Counted from the stretch's first letter, positions 1 through 10,943 are shown. The stretch: DNA of 64,000 bases from Heterohyrax brucei (GCA_028571685.1 CM053143.1:137736829-137800828); one strand, 5' to 3'. Notes: generated from the sequence alone by a model not told the origin. Made by a program: numbers and translations.

Positions 1-1
1 A

Positions 2-1513
2 ACCAGAGAAACAACAGACCTTTACAAAGAGAACTACAAGCCCTTACTACAAGAAACTAAGAGAGACTTAGATAAATGGAAAAACCTACCCTGCTCATGG
101 ATAGGAAGATTTAACATTGTGAAAATGTCTGTTTTACCCAAAGCAATTTATTTATATAATGCAATCCCAATACAAGTTCCAGCATCATTTTTTAATGAGA
201 TGGAGAAACAAATCACCAATTTTGTTTGGAAAGGGAAGAAGCCCCAAATAAGTAAGGTACTACTAAAGAAGAAGAACACATACACACGGAAGGCCTCTCA
301 TTACCCAACCTTAGAACACACTACACTGCCACAGTGGTCAAAACAGCCTGGTACTGGTACAAGAACAGACAGATAGATCAATGGAACAGAATTGAGACCC
401 CAGAGATGACACCATCTGCCTATGATCAGTTGATATTCGACAAAGGCCCTAAGACATTAACCTGGGGTAAAAACAGTATCTTCAACAAACGGTGCTGGCA
501 AAATTGGTTATCCATCTGCAATAAACTGAATCAAGTTCCGTATCTTACACCTTATACAAAAAACCAACTTGAACTGGATAAAAGACCTAAATATCAAACC
601 TAAAATGATAAAGGTCATCCAAGAAAAGGTAGGAACAACAATGGAAGTTTTAATACACAATGAGGACAGACTCCAAAATCTGTCAAATAAACCTCAATCA
701 ACAGACGAGAAAGTAGATAAATGGGAACTATTAAGAATCAAACACTTTTGTTCATCCAAAGACTTTATTAATAGAATTAAAAGAACACCCACAGAATGGG
801 AAAAAATATTTGGCAACTCTATGTCAGACCGACGCCTGATCTCCATAATCTGTAAGATACTACAAAATATCAATAATAAGAAGGTAAACCATCCAATTAA
901 GCAATGGGCAAAGGAGATGGACAGACACTTCACTAAAGAGGAGATCCAGGTAGCCAAAAAACACATGCGGACATGTTCACAATCTTTAGTTATTAAAGAA
1001 ATTCAAATCAAGACAACAATGAGATACCATCTCACCCCAACAAGATTGGCCATGATCCAGAAAACACAAAACAACAAATGCTGGAGAGGCTGTGGAGAAA
1101 GTGGAACCCTCCTACACTGTTGGTGGGGTTGCAAAATGGTCCAGCCTCTTTGGAAGGCAATCTGGCGCTTCCTTAAAAAAATGGATATCAATATACCATT
1201 TGACCCAGTAATTCCACTACTTGTAATATATCCTACAGATTCAAGGCCTTTCACACCAATGGACACATGCACCAGAATGTTTATCGCAGCACAGTCCACG
1301 ATAGCAAAAAGATGGAATCAACCCAGACGCCCAACAATAGAAGAATGGATAGGTAAACTATGGTACATATACTCAATGGAGCACTACTCAATGATAAAGA
1401 ATAATGATGATTCCAGGAAACATCTCCTAACTTGGTTTCAACTGGAAGACATTATGTTGAGTGAAAGTAGTCAGCGACAAAAGGACAAATACTGTATGAG
1501 ACCTCTACGATAA
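2..1513 (+). pseudogene. L1 ORF2 protein, carboxy-terminal ~500 residues, frameshifted
   Basis: In life this region closes the ORF2 endonuclease/reverse transcriptase that primes L1 cDNA synthesis at the target site. The frame is open from base 2, slips near 265-272, slips back near 560-570, and then runs to a TAA at 1511. Recognisable L1 blocks include [40 protein letters not shown] and TTMRYHLTP. A cysteine/histidine motif at about 1079-1133 (CWRGC, then LLHCWWGC, i.e. CX3CX7HX4C) matches the conserved ORF2 C-terminal motif. With two frameshifts the copy is dead. The last ~315 codons remain open, so it is not very old. Confidence 0.93.
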
Positions 1514-1562
1514 GATCTCAAAAAGAGACTTGTGTATAGAAGAAAAGACTCTTTGACAGCTG

Positions 1563-1605
1563 CAAGGGAGGGGAGGGAAGGAGGCTGGGGGGGGGGAGGG
1601 TTTAG
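1563..1605 (+). other. G-rich purine tract in the L1 3' UTR
   Basis: Just after the ORF2 stop lies an almost pure G/A stretch with several runs of three or more G and one run of ten. G-rich polypurine tracts are a known feature of mammalian L1 3' UTRs and can form G-quadruplexes. A second smaller run lies at 1744-1760. Confidence 0.7.
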
Positions 1606-2680
1606 TTTAGGTAGTTACTAGAAATCTAGTTGAGAGAAAGTGGTGATAGCACTCATTAGAAACAAGAACAACATTAAGTGGACTTCAGTATAACTTGAGT
1701 AGTCCTTCCTTCTTAACTCAATACTGCAAGAATAGAGTAGCTGGGGCGGGGGACGGGGGACCATGCTCTTAGGTGAATTCCAGGCCAATTGGCACAACTA
1801 GCATTTTGCTAAGAGAGCTCTCGGCACCCTACATTGGTGAGGGGCATCTGGGGTCTTAAAATCTGCCAAGCTGCCATCTGAGGACACAGCAAATGGTCCC
1901 AACTCAGCAGGAATGGATGCCCGAGGACCAAAATGACATATGGTAAAGAAAACCGAGAAGACAAAGAGACTCACAGGAGTGGGTGCCTACATCGACTTGG
2001 GACTGGAAGAACCGGATGGTGCCCGGCCACCACCAATGATAGCCACGATGGAGCTCACAGAGAGGAGTCTCACTGGAAACACAAAAATAAAAAGGGGTGC
2101 ATCATGAGATCTCCACTAAAAGACCTCAATTGATGGTCCAGCGGTTTTGGAGTTCCCCTTAGAGCATGGCCCCCAGCCCTGATGCTGCCCTTTCCCATAA
2201 ACTATAGCAAAGGTCCACTCTTTGGACAGGAATGGATTGGACTTGGCAATGCAGAGTGACCATATATTGGAAGCACTTTATGGTTCTGTACATCTATAGG
2301 ATATCATCTTGCTGACCTCTGGCTGGAGGAAGGGGAGTGGATGGAGAGGAGGGGAAAGGAGGCTGTTGGGAGGATGAGACATGTATGGAGCAGAGAGGAA
2401 TAGTGTGCTGTCACCGGACAGGGAGAGCAGTGGAAGCTGCATATAGGTGGGCATGTAAATTTATACATGAATGTATATCTTCACTCAGTCATGTTAAATA
2501 AAAATAAAATAAAAAATAAAAAAAAAGAATATAAGATGGCATTGTTGTTAGGAGAAGAACCCTGAATTATTTTCCATGACACTTGAGGAAAAATTACCCA
2601 GTCGTTTTAGTAATTTGATTTGGATTAGCGCTGAGGCCCCGGATAATGAAGATGAAAGAGAAAATCTAATCTATTTGCTT

Positions 2681-3108
2681 CCCAGGATTGCCACAACTAA
2701 GTACCAAAAAGTGGTTGGCTTATAAGAAGTTTATCGTTTCACAGTTTGGAAGGTAGATAGATGTCAGAATTTAGGGTTCTGCAGGGCCTTGCTCCCTCCA
2801 AAGGCTCTAGGGAAAGGTGCCTACTTGTTTTTCGTTTCTCTCAGCTTCTGGAAGCCCCAGGTATTACTTGGTAGTTTCATATCTGCCTGTGTCTTCACAT
2901 GGCCATCTTCCCTGTGTGTCTGTCTTTGTGTCTGTTTTCAGTTTTAAGGACACTAGTCATACTGGATTATGACCCACCTTACTCCAGTATGATCACATGT
3001 GAACTGACAATATCTTGAAAGACCATATATCCAAGTAAGGTCACATTCATAGGTACCACAGTTAGAGTTTCAACGTAACTTTTGGGGGATCCAGTTCAAT
3101 TCATAGTA
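2681..3108 (-). mobile_element. MLT1-like MaLR LTR, antisense
   Basis: Reads as the reverse complement of an ancient mammalian MaLR LTR. It opens with 'attgccacaactaagtacca', includes the 'cttcacatggccatcttccc' block, and closes with 'gggggatccagttcaattca'. It is heavily diverged, as expected of a mammal-wide element. Bases 2531-2680 before it hold nothing recognised. Confidence 0.75.
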
Positions 3109-3120
3109 TCTAGAGTGCTA

Positions 3121-3278
3121 GAAACCCTGGTGGCATCATGGTTAAGTACAACAGCTGCTAACCAAAAGGTTGGCAGTTCAAATCCACTAGGTGCTCTTTG
3201 GAAATTCTATGAGACAGTTCTACTTTGTCCTGTAGGGTTGCTATGAATTGGAATTGCCTCAGTGGTACTGGGTTGGTT
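3121..3278 (+). mobile_element. AfroSINE, short subtype, with target-site duplication
   Basis: tRNA-derived SINE with A-box-like 'tggttaagtacaac' and B-box-like 'agttcaaatcc', followed by the family body ('cagttctactttgtcctgta', 'gctatgaattggaattg'). It is flanked by near-identical 12-bp repeats TCTAGAGTGCTA (3109-3120) and TCTAGAGTGCCA (3279-3290), a clear LINE-mediated target duplication. Confidence 0.93.
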
Positions 3279-3448
3279 TCTAGAGTGCCATAAAGCCCTG
3301 GAGATACTCAAAGAAAGGAAACATGTAAAAATGGAATAGGAACACTGGAGCCAAAATTCACTCTCTTAATATTACCTCAAGTCGTCTGCCCACACCACTG
3401 CACCTAGGCTTTTGTAGTTGTCTTCCCCTTCCTTTTTATAGTGGTATG

Positions 3449-3656
3449 AGGCTCTGGGCGGTACAAATAGTTAAGCATTCAGTTACTAACCAAAAGTTTG
3501 GTAGTGATTCAAATCTGCCTGGAAGAAAGACCAAGCAATCTATTTCCAAAAGCTCACAGGCAGTGAGAACCAGATGCAGCACAGTTCTACCCTGAACCAC
3601 ACTGGGATCGTCATGAGTTAGTATCCACTGGATGAAGGCTAGTTTGATTTTTGGTT
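3449..3656 (+). mobile_element. AfroSINE, long subtype
   Basis: Head 'ggctctgggcggtacaaata' plus 'agttactaaccaaaag', then the subtype-specific middle 'ggaagaaagaccaagcaatc' and 'tatttccaaaagctcac', and the shared tail with 'cacagttctaccctgaacc'. Diverged. No clear target duplication seen. Confidence 0.85.
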
Positions 3657-4094
3657 TCCTCAACATCTCCAGTTATAGCACAAACAGAATTTACTGTTGC
3701 TTTTGAAGACCAGGCACTGAGAGCCATCCTTGCCATTCCTCCTCACCCTGAAATTTATAATGCTAGCACATAGTAAATACTCAAGTTAGTTGTGAATGGA
3801 TAGATACCCAAAACTCCGTAAGACGCGGGACTGTATCTTGCTCATTTTATCCTAAGCCAAGATCACAATAGTCTCAATAAGTATGTTTTATATGAATAAG
3901 TGAAATTTCTCCATGTATTCTAAATTCTTCCTCTCACGTTTATTTCAGGGCTAGGACAACTGTTATCACTGATAACGTAAACTCCCATTTCCTTGTATTC
4001 ATCAGATCAGTAAGCACACAATAGAAGTATTAATTTTTTAAAAATTCTGGCGAGGAGTTACAACAAATGATTATATTCTCTACAATCACAATAC
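3657..4094. other. Unclassified interval with weak L2-like tails
   Basis: Two short stretches (about 3755-3805 and 3828-3900) resemble the L2 3' end ('gcacatagtaaatactcaa', 'ctcaataagtatg'). Divergence is too high to be firm. No coding signal. Confidence 0.4.
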
Positions 4095-4246
4095 GGAAGC
4101 CCTGGTGGCATAGTGGTTAAGAGCCCAGCAGCTAACCAAAGGTCAGCAGTTTGAATCTTCCAGGTGCTCCTTGGAGACTCAGTAGGGCAGTTCTACTCTG
4201 TCCAATAGGGTTGCTATGAGTCAGAATCCACACGACGGCAATAGTT
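4095..4246 (+). mobile_element. AfroSINE, short subtype
   Basis: Canonical start 'ggaagccctggtggcatagt' with 'ggttaagagcccagcagcta', B box 'cagtttgaatc', and tail 'gttgctatgagtcagaatcc'. Nearly full length. Confidence 0.93.
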
Positions 4247-4711
4247 GAAGATGACCACAGATTACCAGTGATATTAGATGTCCAACTGGCTGGCTTAGTG
4301 GTATGGCTAGTCAAGAATAACTTCAATTCCTTTTTGAACTTGTAAATTAAATAATCTTTTTCTATCAATATAGAACATAATAGTATTTAAAAACTCCAAG
4401 TTTCTTTGGTACTCAGTTATTCACGGCATTTTTTTCAGGGTCACTGTCTGGTAGTTGTTGAGATGAACTACAAGGAAATAATTGCACATTCATGTGTAAC
4501 AAAGATAGGTTACTCTGCCCTGAGAAACTTCTACACTGTTCATTCACAGAGATGAACTCTTGTAGCTGGAAGAAGTTCAGAAAGTAAGAACATTTCTGTG
4601 TAATAACGCTGCATAAGACATTGGAATTCATTTCTGCATACCACCAATTCTGGGTCTGTATTGGCCTGTATTTTTATCAGTTACATGAAGTATTTTTCAG
4701 TTTACCATTTA
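4247..4711. other. Unclassified unique interval
   Basis: No repeat family or coding pattern recognised. A 72-codon open frame on the minus strand (4413-4631) has no motif I know and is of a length expected by chance. Confidence 0.5.
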
Positions 4712-4856
4712 AAGGATCTGGCCATTAACCAAAAGATCAGCATTTCGGATCCACCAACTTCTCCTTAGAAGACTTACGGGCCAGTTCTCTGTGTCCTGTA
4801 GGGTCATTATGAGTGAGAATTGACTGAATGGCAATGAGTTTGCTTTGGCTTTTGGT
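4712..4856 (+). mobile_element. AfroSINE fragment
   Basis: Lacks the first ~30 bases of the family. 'ccattaaccaaaagatcagc', 'tcctgtagggtcattatgag' and a tail rich in 'ttggctttt' identify it. Confidence 0.82.
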
Positions 4857-4942
4857 ATACCATAAAAAAGAAAGAAAATTAAAACAGATATTTCCTTTTC
4901 CATTAAGTATGCTTATACATTTTTAAAAGTACCGAGTATTTG

Positions 4943-4969
4943 GATCCGACTCGACGGCTCTTGGCTGGC
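4943..4969 (+). mobile_element. SINE tail fragment, 'cgactcgacggc...ggctggc' type
   Basis: About 27 bases matching the AfroSINE terminal 'gatccgactcgacggc' followed by 'tcttggctggc'. The same rare ending recurs at 25020-25044 and 55487-55512, so it marks a distinct tail variant. Confidence 0.55.
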
Positions 4970-5037
4970 ATTCCATCTGATGAGTGGATCATAACTTATC
5001 TAATGAGTTAATTTAAAATAGTGCCTGAAACAACAAA

Positions 5038-5133
5038 ATGTCTGCCTTTCTTGAAGAATCTACAACTTCTCTGAAGACTTCATCCTCATCTGCTAGGAAG
5101 AAAATCCACAATACAAAGGAATCTCAGCTCCAG
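5038..5133 (+). other. Candidate coding exon (unproven): ATG plus 32 codons to a GTGAGG donor
   Basis: An ATG at 5038 opens a frame starting MSAFLEEST and continuing serine-, lysine- and glutamine-rich (TSSSSARKKIH, ESQLQ). At 5134 the coding triplet CAG is followed by GTGAGG, a good splice-donor match. If unspliced, the frame continues only 10 codons to a TAG. The segment is not part of any repeat I recognise. I do not recognise the peptide, and no convincing acceptor or promoter lies upstream. A 32-codon frame with a donor-like hexamer can arise by chance, so this is a weak call. It shares its strand with the better candidate at 28458. Confidence 0.2.
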
Positions 5134-5515
5134 GTGAGGTTAAATGGCTTAATTTTGACATCCTAGTGCAGATCTGGATCTTAGGCTCTTCTCTCTCTAA
5201 AATACTGAGAATCTTTGCTCCGAGGAGTAAGAGTAAAGAGATGGGAAGATCCTTCTTGTCTTTGCACTCACCAGAGAAGCACCCTGAATTCCTGTGTTCA
5301 TTTACTTATCTTAAATGGTACCTAGGTGTCAAGTTGATAGTTACTATTTTGGGGAGTTTTAGGATGAGAAATTCGTTCTTTCTTTATAATGTTGGGTAGC
5401 CTAGAAAGATAGACAAGATAAATAACAAGACTTTGTGTAATTTTCCTTGATTATACTTCATCATGCTGTAGTTTATACTTAATTTAAATCTATAATCATT
5501 TCTTAAGCGGTTACT
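5134..5515. other. Unclassified interval
   Basis: AT-rich, no recognised repeat. A 77-codon open frame at 5166-5399 has no known motif. Confidence 0.5.
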
Positions 5516-6211
5516 TTTTGGGACTGGCTCTGTGTTCAGAAAAGATTCTGTGTAATATTTTGATGCTTTGGATTCTGTTAAGGATTGCTGTGTAGCCTAA
5601 TATATTGTCTGTTTTGGAGAAGGTTCCATATGTGTTAGAAAGGACAGTACAGCTGGGTGCTGTTGCTGTTGCTGTTCTGTAGATGTCTGTGAGGTCAAGT
5701 TGGTTGACCGTGGCTTTAGATCCTCTGTATCTTTATTGAGCTTCTTTCTGGATGGTTTGTTCTTCACCAAAAGCAATATGTTATAGTCTCCTACTATTAT
5801 TATGGAGCAATTTTTCTTCTCAATACTTTTAGAGTTTGTTTTACATATTTATGGCTTGGCTTTCCTGAGTGCATAAATATTTAATATGATTATGTCCTCT
5901 TGGTGTACTGAATGTTTAATCATTATTAGTGTCCTGCCTTATTCAATGTAGATTTTACTTTAAAGTCTATTTTGTCAGAAATTAATACTGCCACTCTTCT
6001 TTTTTGAATGTTGTTTGCTTGATACATGTTTTTTCCATTCTTTGAGTTTTAGTTGGTATATGTTTTTAAGTCTAAGATGTATCGCTTATAGGCAGCATAT
6101 AGACAGATCATGTTTCTTAATCCATTTTGTCACTCTCTGTCTCTTTATTGGTGCATTTAATCCATTTACATTCAGTGTAACTGTTGATAAGTATGAGTTT
6201 AGTGCTGTCAT
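5516..6211 (-). pseudogene. L1 ORF2 endonuclease domain, degenerate
   Basis: The minus-strand ATG at 6211 starts MTALNSYLSTVTLNVNGLN, the amino terminus of the L1 ORF2 apurinic-like endonuclease that nicks target DNA. The catalytic-asparagine block LNVNGLN is kept, and APIKRQRVTKWI follows. Stops then interrupt the frame. Later blocks such as INQLDLTDIYRT-like and YGTFSKTDNILGY are still readable near 5690-5560, after a GCTGTT expansion at about 5658-5676. Non-functional. Confidence 0.85.
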
Positions 6212-6985
6212 TTTGATGCTTTTTTTTGGTTCATCACTGACAGTTTCTTTGTTCCATTTAATTTTCTGCCCTGAGTCATTTTTCTTTATGTATTTTCTTT
6301 TTGTCTTTTTTGTTATTGGTGGTTTTCTATTAACTCTTTTTTTTTTCATATTTTTTATTTGTATGTGTAGGACTGTTAGTTTCCTTTGTGGTTACCTTAA
6401 TATTTCCCCTTGTTTTTCTAAGTTTAAACCACTCTTTTATTTCTTGATATTACCTTGACCTCCTCTCCATATGAGAGATCTATGACTACATTTTTTAGTC
6501 TCTCTTTTTTGTTATAATGTTATTCTCTTGTACATATTGACATCTCTGTTTCTGTATTTTGAGTTTCGATGTATTTTTGTGATTTCCCTATCTGGACTGA
6601 CATCTGGTTGCTATATCCTGTATTCTAGTCTTGGGTTGTTATTTATTGTCTAGCCAAAGGACTCCCTTTAGTATTTCTTGTAATTTTGGCTTGATTTTTG
6701 CAAATTCCCTAACCTTCTGTTTATCTGGAAATGTCATAATTTCACCATCATATTTGAAAGAGAATTTTGCTGGATATATAATGCTTGGATGGCAATTTTT
6801 TTTCTTCGAGGCTTTATATATATATATGTCATCCCATTGCATTCTTACCTGCATAATTTCTGCTGAGTAGTCTGAGTTTAGTCTTATTGACTCTCTTTTG
6901 TAGATTATTTTTCATTTATCCCTAACCATTCTTAAAATTCTCTCTTTGCCTCTGGTTTTAGCAAGACTCTTTGGGATTGGGACAA
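5516..6985 (-). mobile_element. Ancient L1 fragment (5' half) on the minus strand
   Basis: Read on the minus strand this runs from sequence upstream of ORF2 (about 6985-6212) into the ORF2 endonuclease region (6211-5516). On the plus strand it shows the familiar antisense L1M text, such as 'ttgctggatatataatgctt' and 'ttccatttacattcagtgta'. High divergence and many stops indicate an old copy. Confidence 0.88.
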
Positions 6986-7528
6986 AATTGTGAGTTGAGT
7001 CCAGTTTTGTGAGAGCAACTTTTTGTCTCCATCAGCAAAGTGAATCACTATTGGTAAATACTTCTGAGCCATGTAAATTATTTGCATATAGCATCTGTTT
7101 TCTATGTGTGTATACGTGTGTGGTGATGGTGTGTTTTAGTGTAATTCTTTATCATATGTATATGATATATATATATACACATGCACATACATCTGTGGCA
7201 CAGATGGTTGGACCTACCTTTTACAGGGTATTATACTTGCTCTGCTTGAGGTTCCATTTTGGGACCTATGAGATACTTCCACATTTGTAAGTCTTCTGTG
7301 ATAAACTACCAGAAAGAAATGCTGATTAACCACAAATGGACAGCCTTAAGTAGTACCTATGTTGATAGTTGTTAGTTTGGTGCCACTTCTTAAAGTCCCA
7401 CAAAAACACATACACTTTCAGTGGAGGATCTAACTGTTTGATCTCCCTCCATTGATGAATGTCCTATTAGCTCCTCTTGAGGTTGATGATTCCCTGATCA
7501 AAGAGAGTTTCTGTTCTCCTAGCAGCAT
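6986..7528. other. Unclassified AT-rich interval with a short TA tract
   Basis: Holds a TA/CA microsatellite-like stretch at about 7158-7185. No gene or dated repeat recognised in the rest. Confidence 0.5.
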
Positions 7529-7725
7529 TATTGTTGCTGTGTGCCACGTCATTGATGCCAACCCCTAGTGACCCTACAGGACAGAGTAGAACTACCTCAA
7601 AGGCTGAAAACATTACAGAAGAAGATGACCACATCTTTACATGCTTCTTCTGTGTGATGGATAGATTCAAATCATCAATCTTCTGCTAGCAGTCATGTGT
7701 TAACCACTGGGCAACTTTGGCTACT
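7529..7725 (-). mobile_element. AfroSINE, middle subtype ('gcagactgccacatc' type), antisense
   Basis: Reverse complement of the SINE: 'gaccctacaggacagagtag', 'gatgaccacatctttacat', and head 'tgttaaccactgggcaac'. Diverged but nearly full length. Confidence 0.85.
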
Positions 7726-7975
7726 TCTTTTTCTTTTGTTGATTTTTCCGCTGTTTACTGAACATCTGCTAGAAGGTGCCCCTGTTATCTGCTTATGAGA
7801 CCACATGTCTTGGCCCAAGATATTTCACTAACTTTCTAAGCATGCAAAACTCATTTTATACTTTGAGGGAACAAAAGCATCTCATTAATTCTGGTAATTG
7901 TCTTATTAGTTTGCCAGTGCTTGTTCTTTGAAGTTGTCTTTTATAGATTGCTCTACTGCCTTTGCTTTTCTTTTG
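7726..7975. other. Unclassified interval
   Basis: Plain T-rich sequence. No repeat or coding pattern seen. Confidence 0.5.
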
Positions 7976-8190
7976 ATAACACTTACTGAGCGTCTACCAT
8001 GTTCTGGGTGTGAACTCCTCACTTGAATTTTCTTCATTTCTCCCCACAAACCTTATGTTGTTGTTATTATTGCTGTAGTTGCCATTTTATGGATGGAAAT
8101 CCAAAGCTTAGAGAGTGAAGAGAATTCCTGAGACAGACCCAGGATTGTAAGCCCAAGCTGTCTTAGTTCCAGAACCCAAGCACTGAAGCT
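7976..8190 (+). mobile_element. MIR SINE
   Basis: Matches the mammal-wide interspersed repeat. 'ttactgagcgtctaccatgt' begins the core region, then 'attttatggatggaaatcca' and 'agacccaggattgtaagccc' follow. Divergence is typical of MIR. Confidence 0.85.
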
Positions 8191-8210
8191 ACGGGACAAG
8201 TGTCTCTCTC

Positions 8211-8258
8211 TTCTCCACAGGGGTTTCACCTCAGTTCTCCACAGGGGTTTCACCCCAG
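8211..8258 (+). repeat. 24-bp tandem duplication, two units
   Basis: Units 8211-8234 and 8235-8258 start 'ttctccacaggggtttcac' and differ at one base. It lies just downstream of the MIR and is a local microduplication. Confidence 0.9.
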
Positions 8259-8734
8259 TGTCGGAGAGGATCACAGTGGGTCATGCCTGATGTTGCTTCG
8301 TCTTGTGATCTCTGTCTACCCTCGCTATTCAGATGCTCTTGATACTGATTCATGCTCATAGTCGCAGACTACAGACTCCACTGTGGAGACAGTGAGTGCT
8401 GCCACAGTACACCTGTGGTGCCTCTTCGTTTATCCACAGAAGGAACTTCCTTGGGAAATGAGCCCAGTTTTCACAGGGCTGTCCCAGTTCTTCCTGTCTT
8501 CATTGTGATGGGATATTCTTATACACAGTGCAAAGAAGGGGGCTCCTATGGGAAAACAGAGATGTGAACTGAACAAATTCTTAGAGGCCACTGGGAAATA
8601 CAAGATACATAAGAAAGCAGTATAATTAACCCATGTTCCCTCTACTTGATTTAAAGAATCACAACTCCTGGCCAATCTTGTTTCCATTCCAAAGGTGATC
8701 AGATACAGTGTGGAAATTGTTGAACAATATCATT
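8259..8734. other. Unclassified interval
   Basis: Moderately GC-balanced unique sequence. Overlapping short frames on both strands (71 and 85 codons) have no recognised motif and I treat them as chance. Confidence 0.5.
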
Positions 8735-9998
8735 AATATCACACATAAGTAAAATTTTGTTGAAGGTTATTCAAAAGCAGTTGCAGCAATAAATTGATAG
8801 GGAACTGCCAGAAATTCGGATTGGTTTCAGAAGAGGCTGTGGAGTGATAGATGTCGGAAGGATCTTGACTAAAAGCAGAGAATACCAGAAAAATGTTTGC
8901 CTGTGCTTTATTGTCCATGCAAAGGCATTTGACTGTGTGAATTGTAAGAAATTTGGAAAACATTGTGAAGCCTGGGCATTCCAAAATATTTCTGTGTGCT
9001 CATGAGGAACCTGTACATAGAACAAGAGGCAGTCGTTCAAACGTAACAAAAGGGATGTTATATGACTTAAAATCAGGAAATATGTCAGGGTTGCTTCCTT
9101 TCACTATACTTGTTCATTCTGTGCGCTGAGCAAATACTCTGAGAAGCTGGCTTATATGAAGAGGAATGCAGCAGCAGGATTGGAGGAAGATTTGTGAACA
9201 ACTCGTGAAATGCAGACGATGCAACCCTGCTTTATGAAAATGAAGAGTACTTGAAGCACTTACTGATGAAGATCAAAGACTATAGTCTTCAGTATGGATT
9301 ACACCTGAACATAAAACAAACAAAAATCCTCACAACTGGACCACTAGGCAACATCATGATAAGTGGACACAAACTTGAAGTTGTTAGGGATTTAATTTTA
9401 CTTGGCTCCACAGTCAACACCTGTGGAAACAGTAGTTAGGAAATCCAAATGACGTATTGCAAGCATTGGACAAGTTTGCTACAGAAAACCTTTTTAAAGT
9501 GTTAAAAACCAAAGATGTCACCTTAAAGATTAAAGTGCACCTGACTCAAGCTGTGCTGTTTTCCATTGCCTCATATGTATGCAAAAGCTGGATAATGAAT
9601 GAGGAAGCCTGAAAAGAACTGACACTTTGAATTATGGCATGGATGAAGAATATGGAATATACCATGGACTTGCAGACGAATGTACTAATCTGTCTTGGAA
9701 GAAGTATAGCCAGAATGTTCCTCAGAAGCAAGGATGGTTGTACCTTCATGTCATGTACTTTGGATGTGTGATCAGGAAGAACTAGTCCCTGGAAAAGGAC
9801 ATGATGCTTGGTAAAGTAGAGGATCACTGTAAAAGAGGACAACCCTCAGTGAGATGGACTGATACAGTGGCTGTAACAGTGAGCTCAAACATAGTGACTA
9901 CTGTGAGGATGGCACAGCCTGGGCAGTGTTTTGTGCTGTTATACACAGGATCACTAGGAATAGAAACCGACTGGACGTCACCTGACAGCAACAATACA
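8735..9998 (+). mobile_element. RTE/BovB-type LINE, reverse transcriptase and 3' part
   Basis: Degenerate RTE reverse-transcriptase text reads through several frames: an LPEIRIGFRRGC-like block, CAKAFDCVN-like, YADD-like 'gcagacgat' at 9212-9220, LKHLLMKIKDYSLQYGLHLN and ILTTGPLGNIMI (9251-9360), then QAVLFSIASYVC-like. The 3' end runs to the SINE-like 'gtgttttgtgctgttataca'. In life the protein copies RTE RNA and probably mobilised the AfroSINEs that share its tail. Many indels and stops make this copy dead. The 5' end is missing. Confidence 0.9.
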
Positions 9999-10005
9999 TC
10001 TACGT

Positions 10006-10206
10006 CTGGAAGTCTAGGAATGGTGCAAAGGTCAACGTGCTTGGATGCTAACGAAAAGGCTGGAGGTTTGAATCCACCCAGAAGGACCTTGAAAGAAAAA
10101 CCTATCAATGTATTTCTAAAAACTCACCCATTGAAAATGCGATGAAGCATAGCTCTACTCTGATACACAGAGAGTCACCATGAATCGAAATCAGTTTGGC
10201 ATCTAC
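10006..10206 (+). mobile_element. AfroSINE, long subtype, abutting the RTE end
   Basis: 'ggaatggtgcaaaggtcaac' head, 'ggaggtttgaatccaccc' B box and subtype middle 'ctatcaatgtatttctaaaa' lie directly after the RTE 3' end. Tail 'gagagtcaccatgaatcgaa'. Confidence 0.87.
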
Positions 10207-10214
10207 TGAGTTTT

Positions 10215-10440
10215 TCTTATGTATATGTCTATATCATGCGTCATCTTTTGTAAGAACTTCATACAATATTAACTCAGTTCTCAACAAACCTATAGAAGTG
10301 TTTTTGATCCAGTTTAGCTGAGACAAATAAGGCATATAGTCATTAATAACTCACCCAAGGTTATGTAGCTATTAAGTGGCAGAGCCAGCATTTTAACCCA
10401 GACGGTTTAGCTGAACTGTTCACATTCTGAATTGCTATGT
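10215..10440 (+). mobile_element. MIR SINE
   Basis: 'ctcacccaaggttatgtagc' and 'ggcagagccagcattttaac' are classic MIR 3' half. The 5' half is more worn ('aatattaactcagttctcaa'). Confidence 0.85.
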
Positions 10441-10511
10441 GTTACTACCTTAACAGATCAGAGTGGGCTCACGCGTTCGGTGCTGTAGGCACAGTGTCTA
10501 GAGCCCATGAT

Positions 10512-10612
10512 ACTGTTGCTGTTGTGGTTGGATGCCATCATTTCTGACTCATGGCAACCCTATGTGCAACAGAACAAAACGCCACCTGGTTCTGCACCAT
10601 CCGTACAATCAT
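10512..10612 (-). mobile_element. RTE 3'-end fragment, antisense
   Basis: 'ttgctgttgtggttggatgc' followed by 'ctcatggcaaccctatgtgc' and 'ggttctgcaccatc' matches the reverse complement of the RTE 3' end seen at 13182 onward. Confidence 0.75.
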
Positions 10613-10764
10613 TAACGATTTTAGACATTTAAAATATTTTATTTTGAGATAAGATTCCCCAGATGAGTATAATCCAACTTGGTTTATAGTCATCATTATA
10701 CCTGCTTTATATCTGTTATATAACAAGGTAAGAAGGGACCTAGAAGGGAGAAAGCACCCAGCCA

Positions 10765-10943
10765 GGTGCCTCTGGGTGGACTCCAACTTATGGTAACCCT
10801 GTATGTGTCAGAATAGAACAGTGTAGTCTAAGGTTTTTCAGTGACTTAATTTTTCAGAAGTAGATCACCAGGCCTTTCTTCTGAGGTTCCTCTGGGTAGA
10901 CCTCCAGTCTTTTGTTAATCACTGAGCGTGTTAAGAATTTGTA
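10765..10943 (-). mobile_element. AfroSINE, long subtype, antisense, interrupted by an L1 tail
   Basis: 'gtcagaatagaacagtgtag', 'aagtagatcaccaggccttt' and 'cttctgaggttcctctgggt' are the antisense body. The head is split: 'gagcgtgttaagaatttgta' ends at 10943 and resumes at about 11039-11058 after the inserted L1 fragment. Confidence 0.87.

Larger units (their letters stand above)
1..2530 (+). mobile_element. L1 LINE retrotransposon, 3' part (ORF2 end, 3' UTR, A-rich tail)
   Basis: The first 1513 bases encode the carboxy-terminal part of an L1 ORF2 protein. About 1 kb of non-coding 3' UTR follows, ending in an A-rich tail with several AATAAA motifs (about 2498-2530). The 5' part, including the reverse transcriptase active site, lies outside the window, so total length and 5' target duplication cannot be judged. 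The last ~95 bases recur at 10944-11038 and 36035-36130, showing that this L1 family inserted repeatedly in the locus. Confidence 0.95.

Noticed and set aside
6015-6458. 147-codon hydrophobic plus-strand frame resembling a membrane protein
   Set aside because: It is the antisense of an ancient L1; T-rich complement of A-rich L1 coding DNA yields Phe/Leu/Ser-rich pseudo-membrane proteins.
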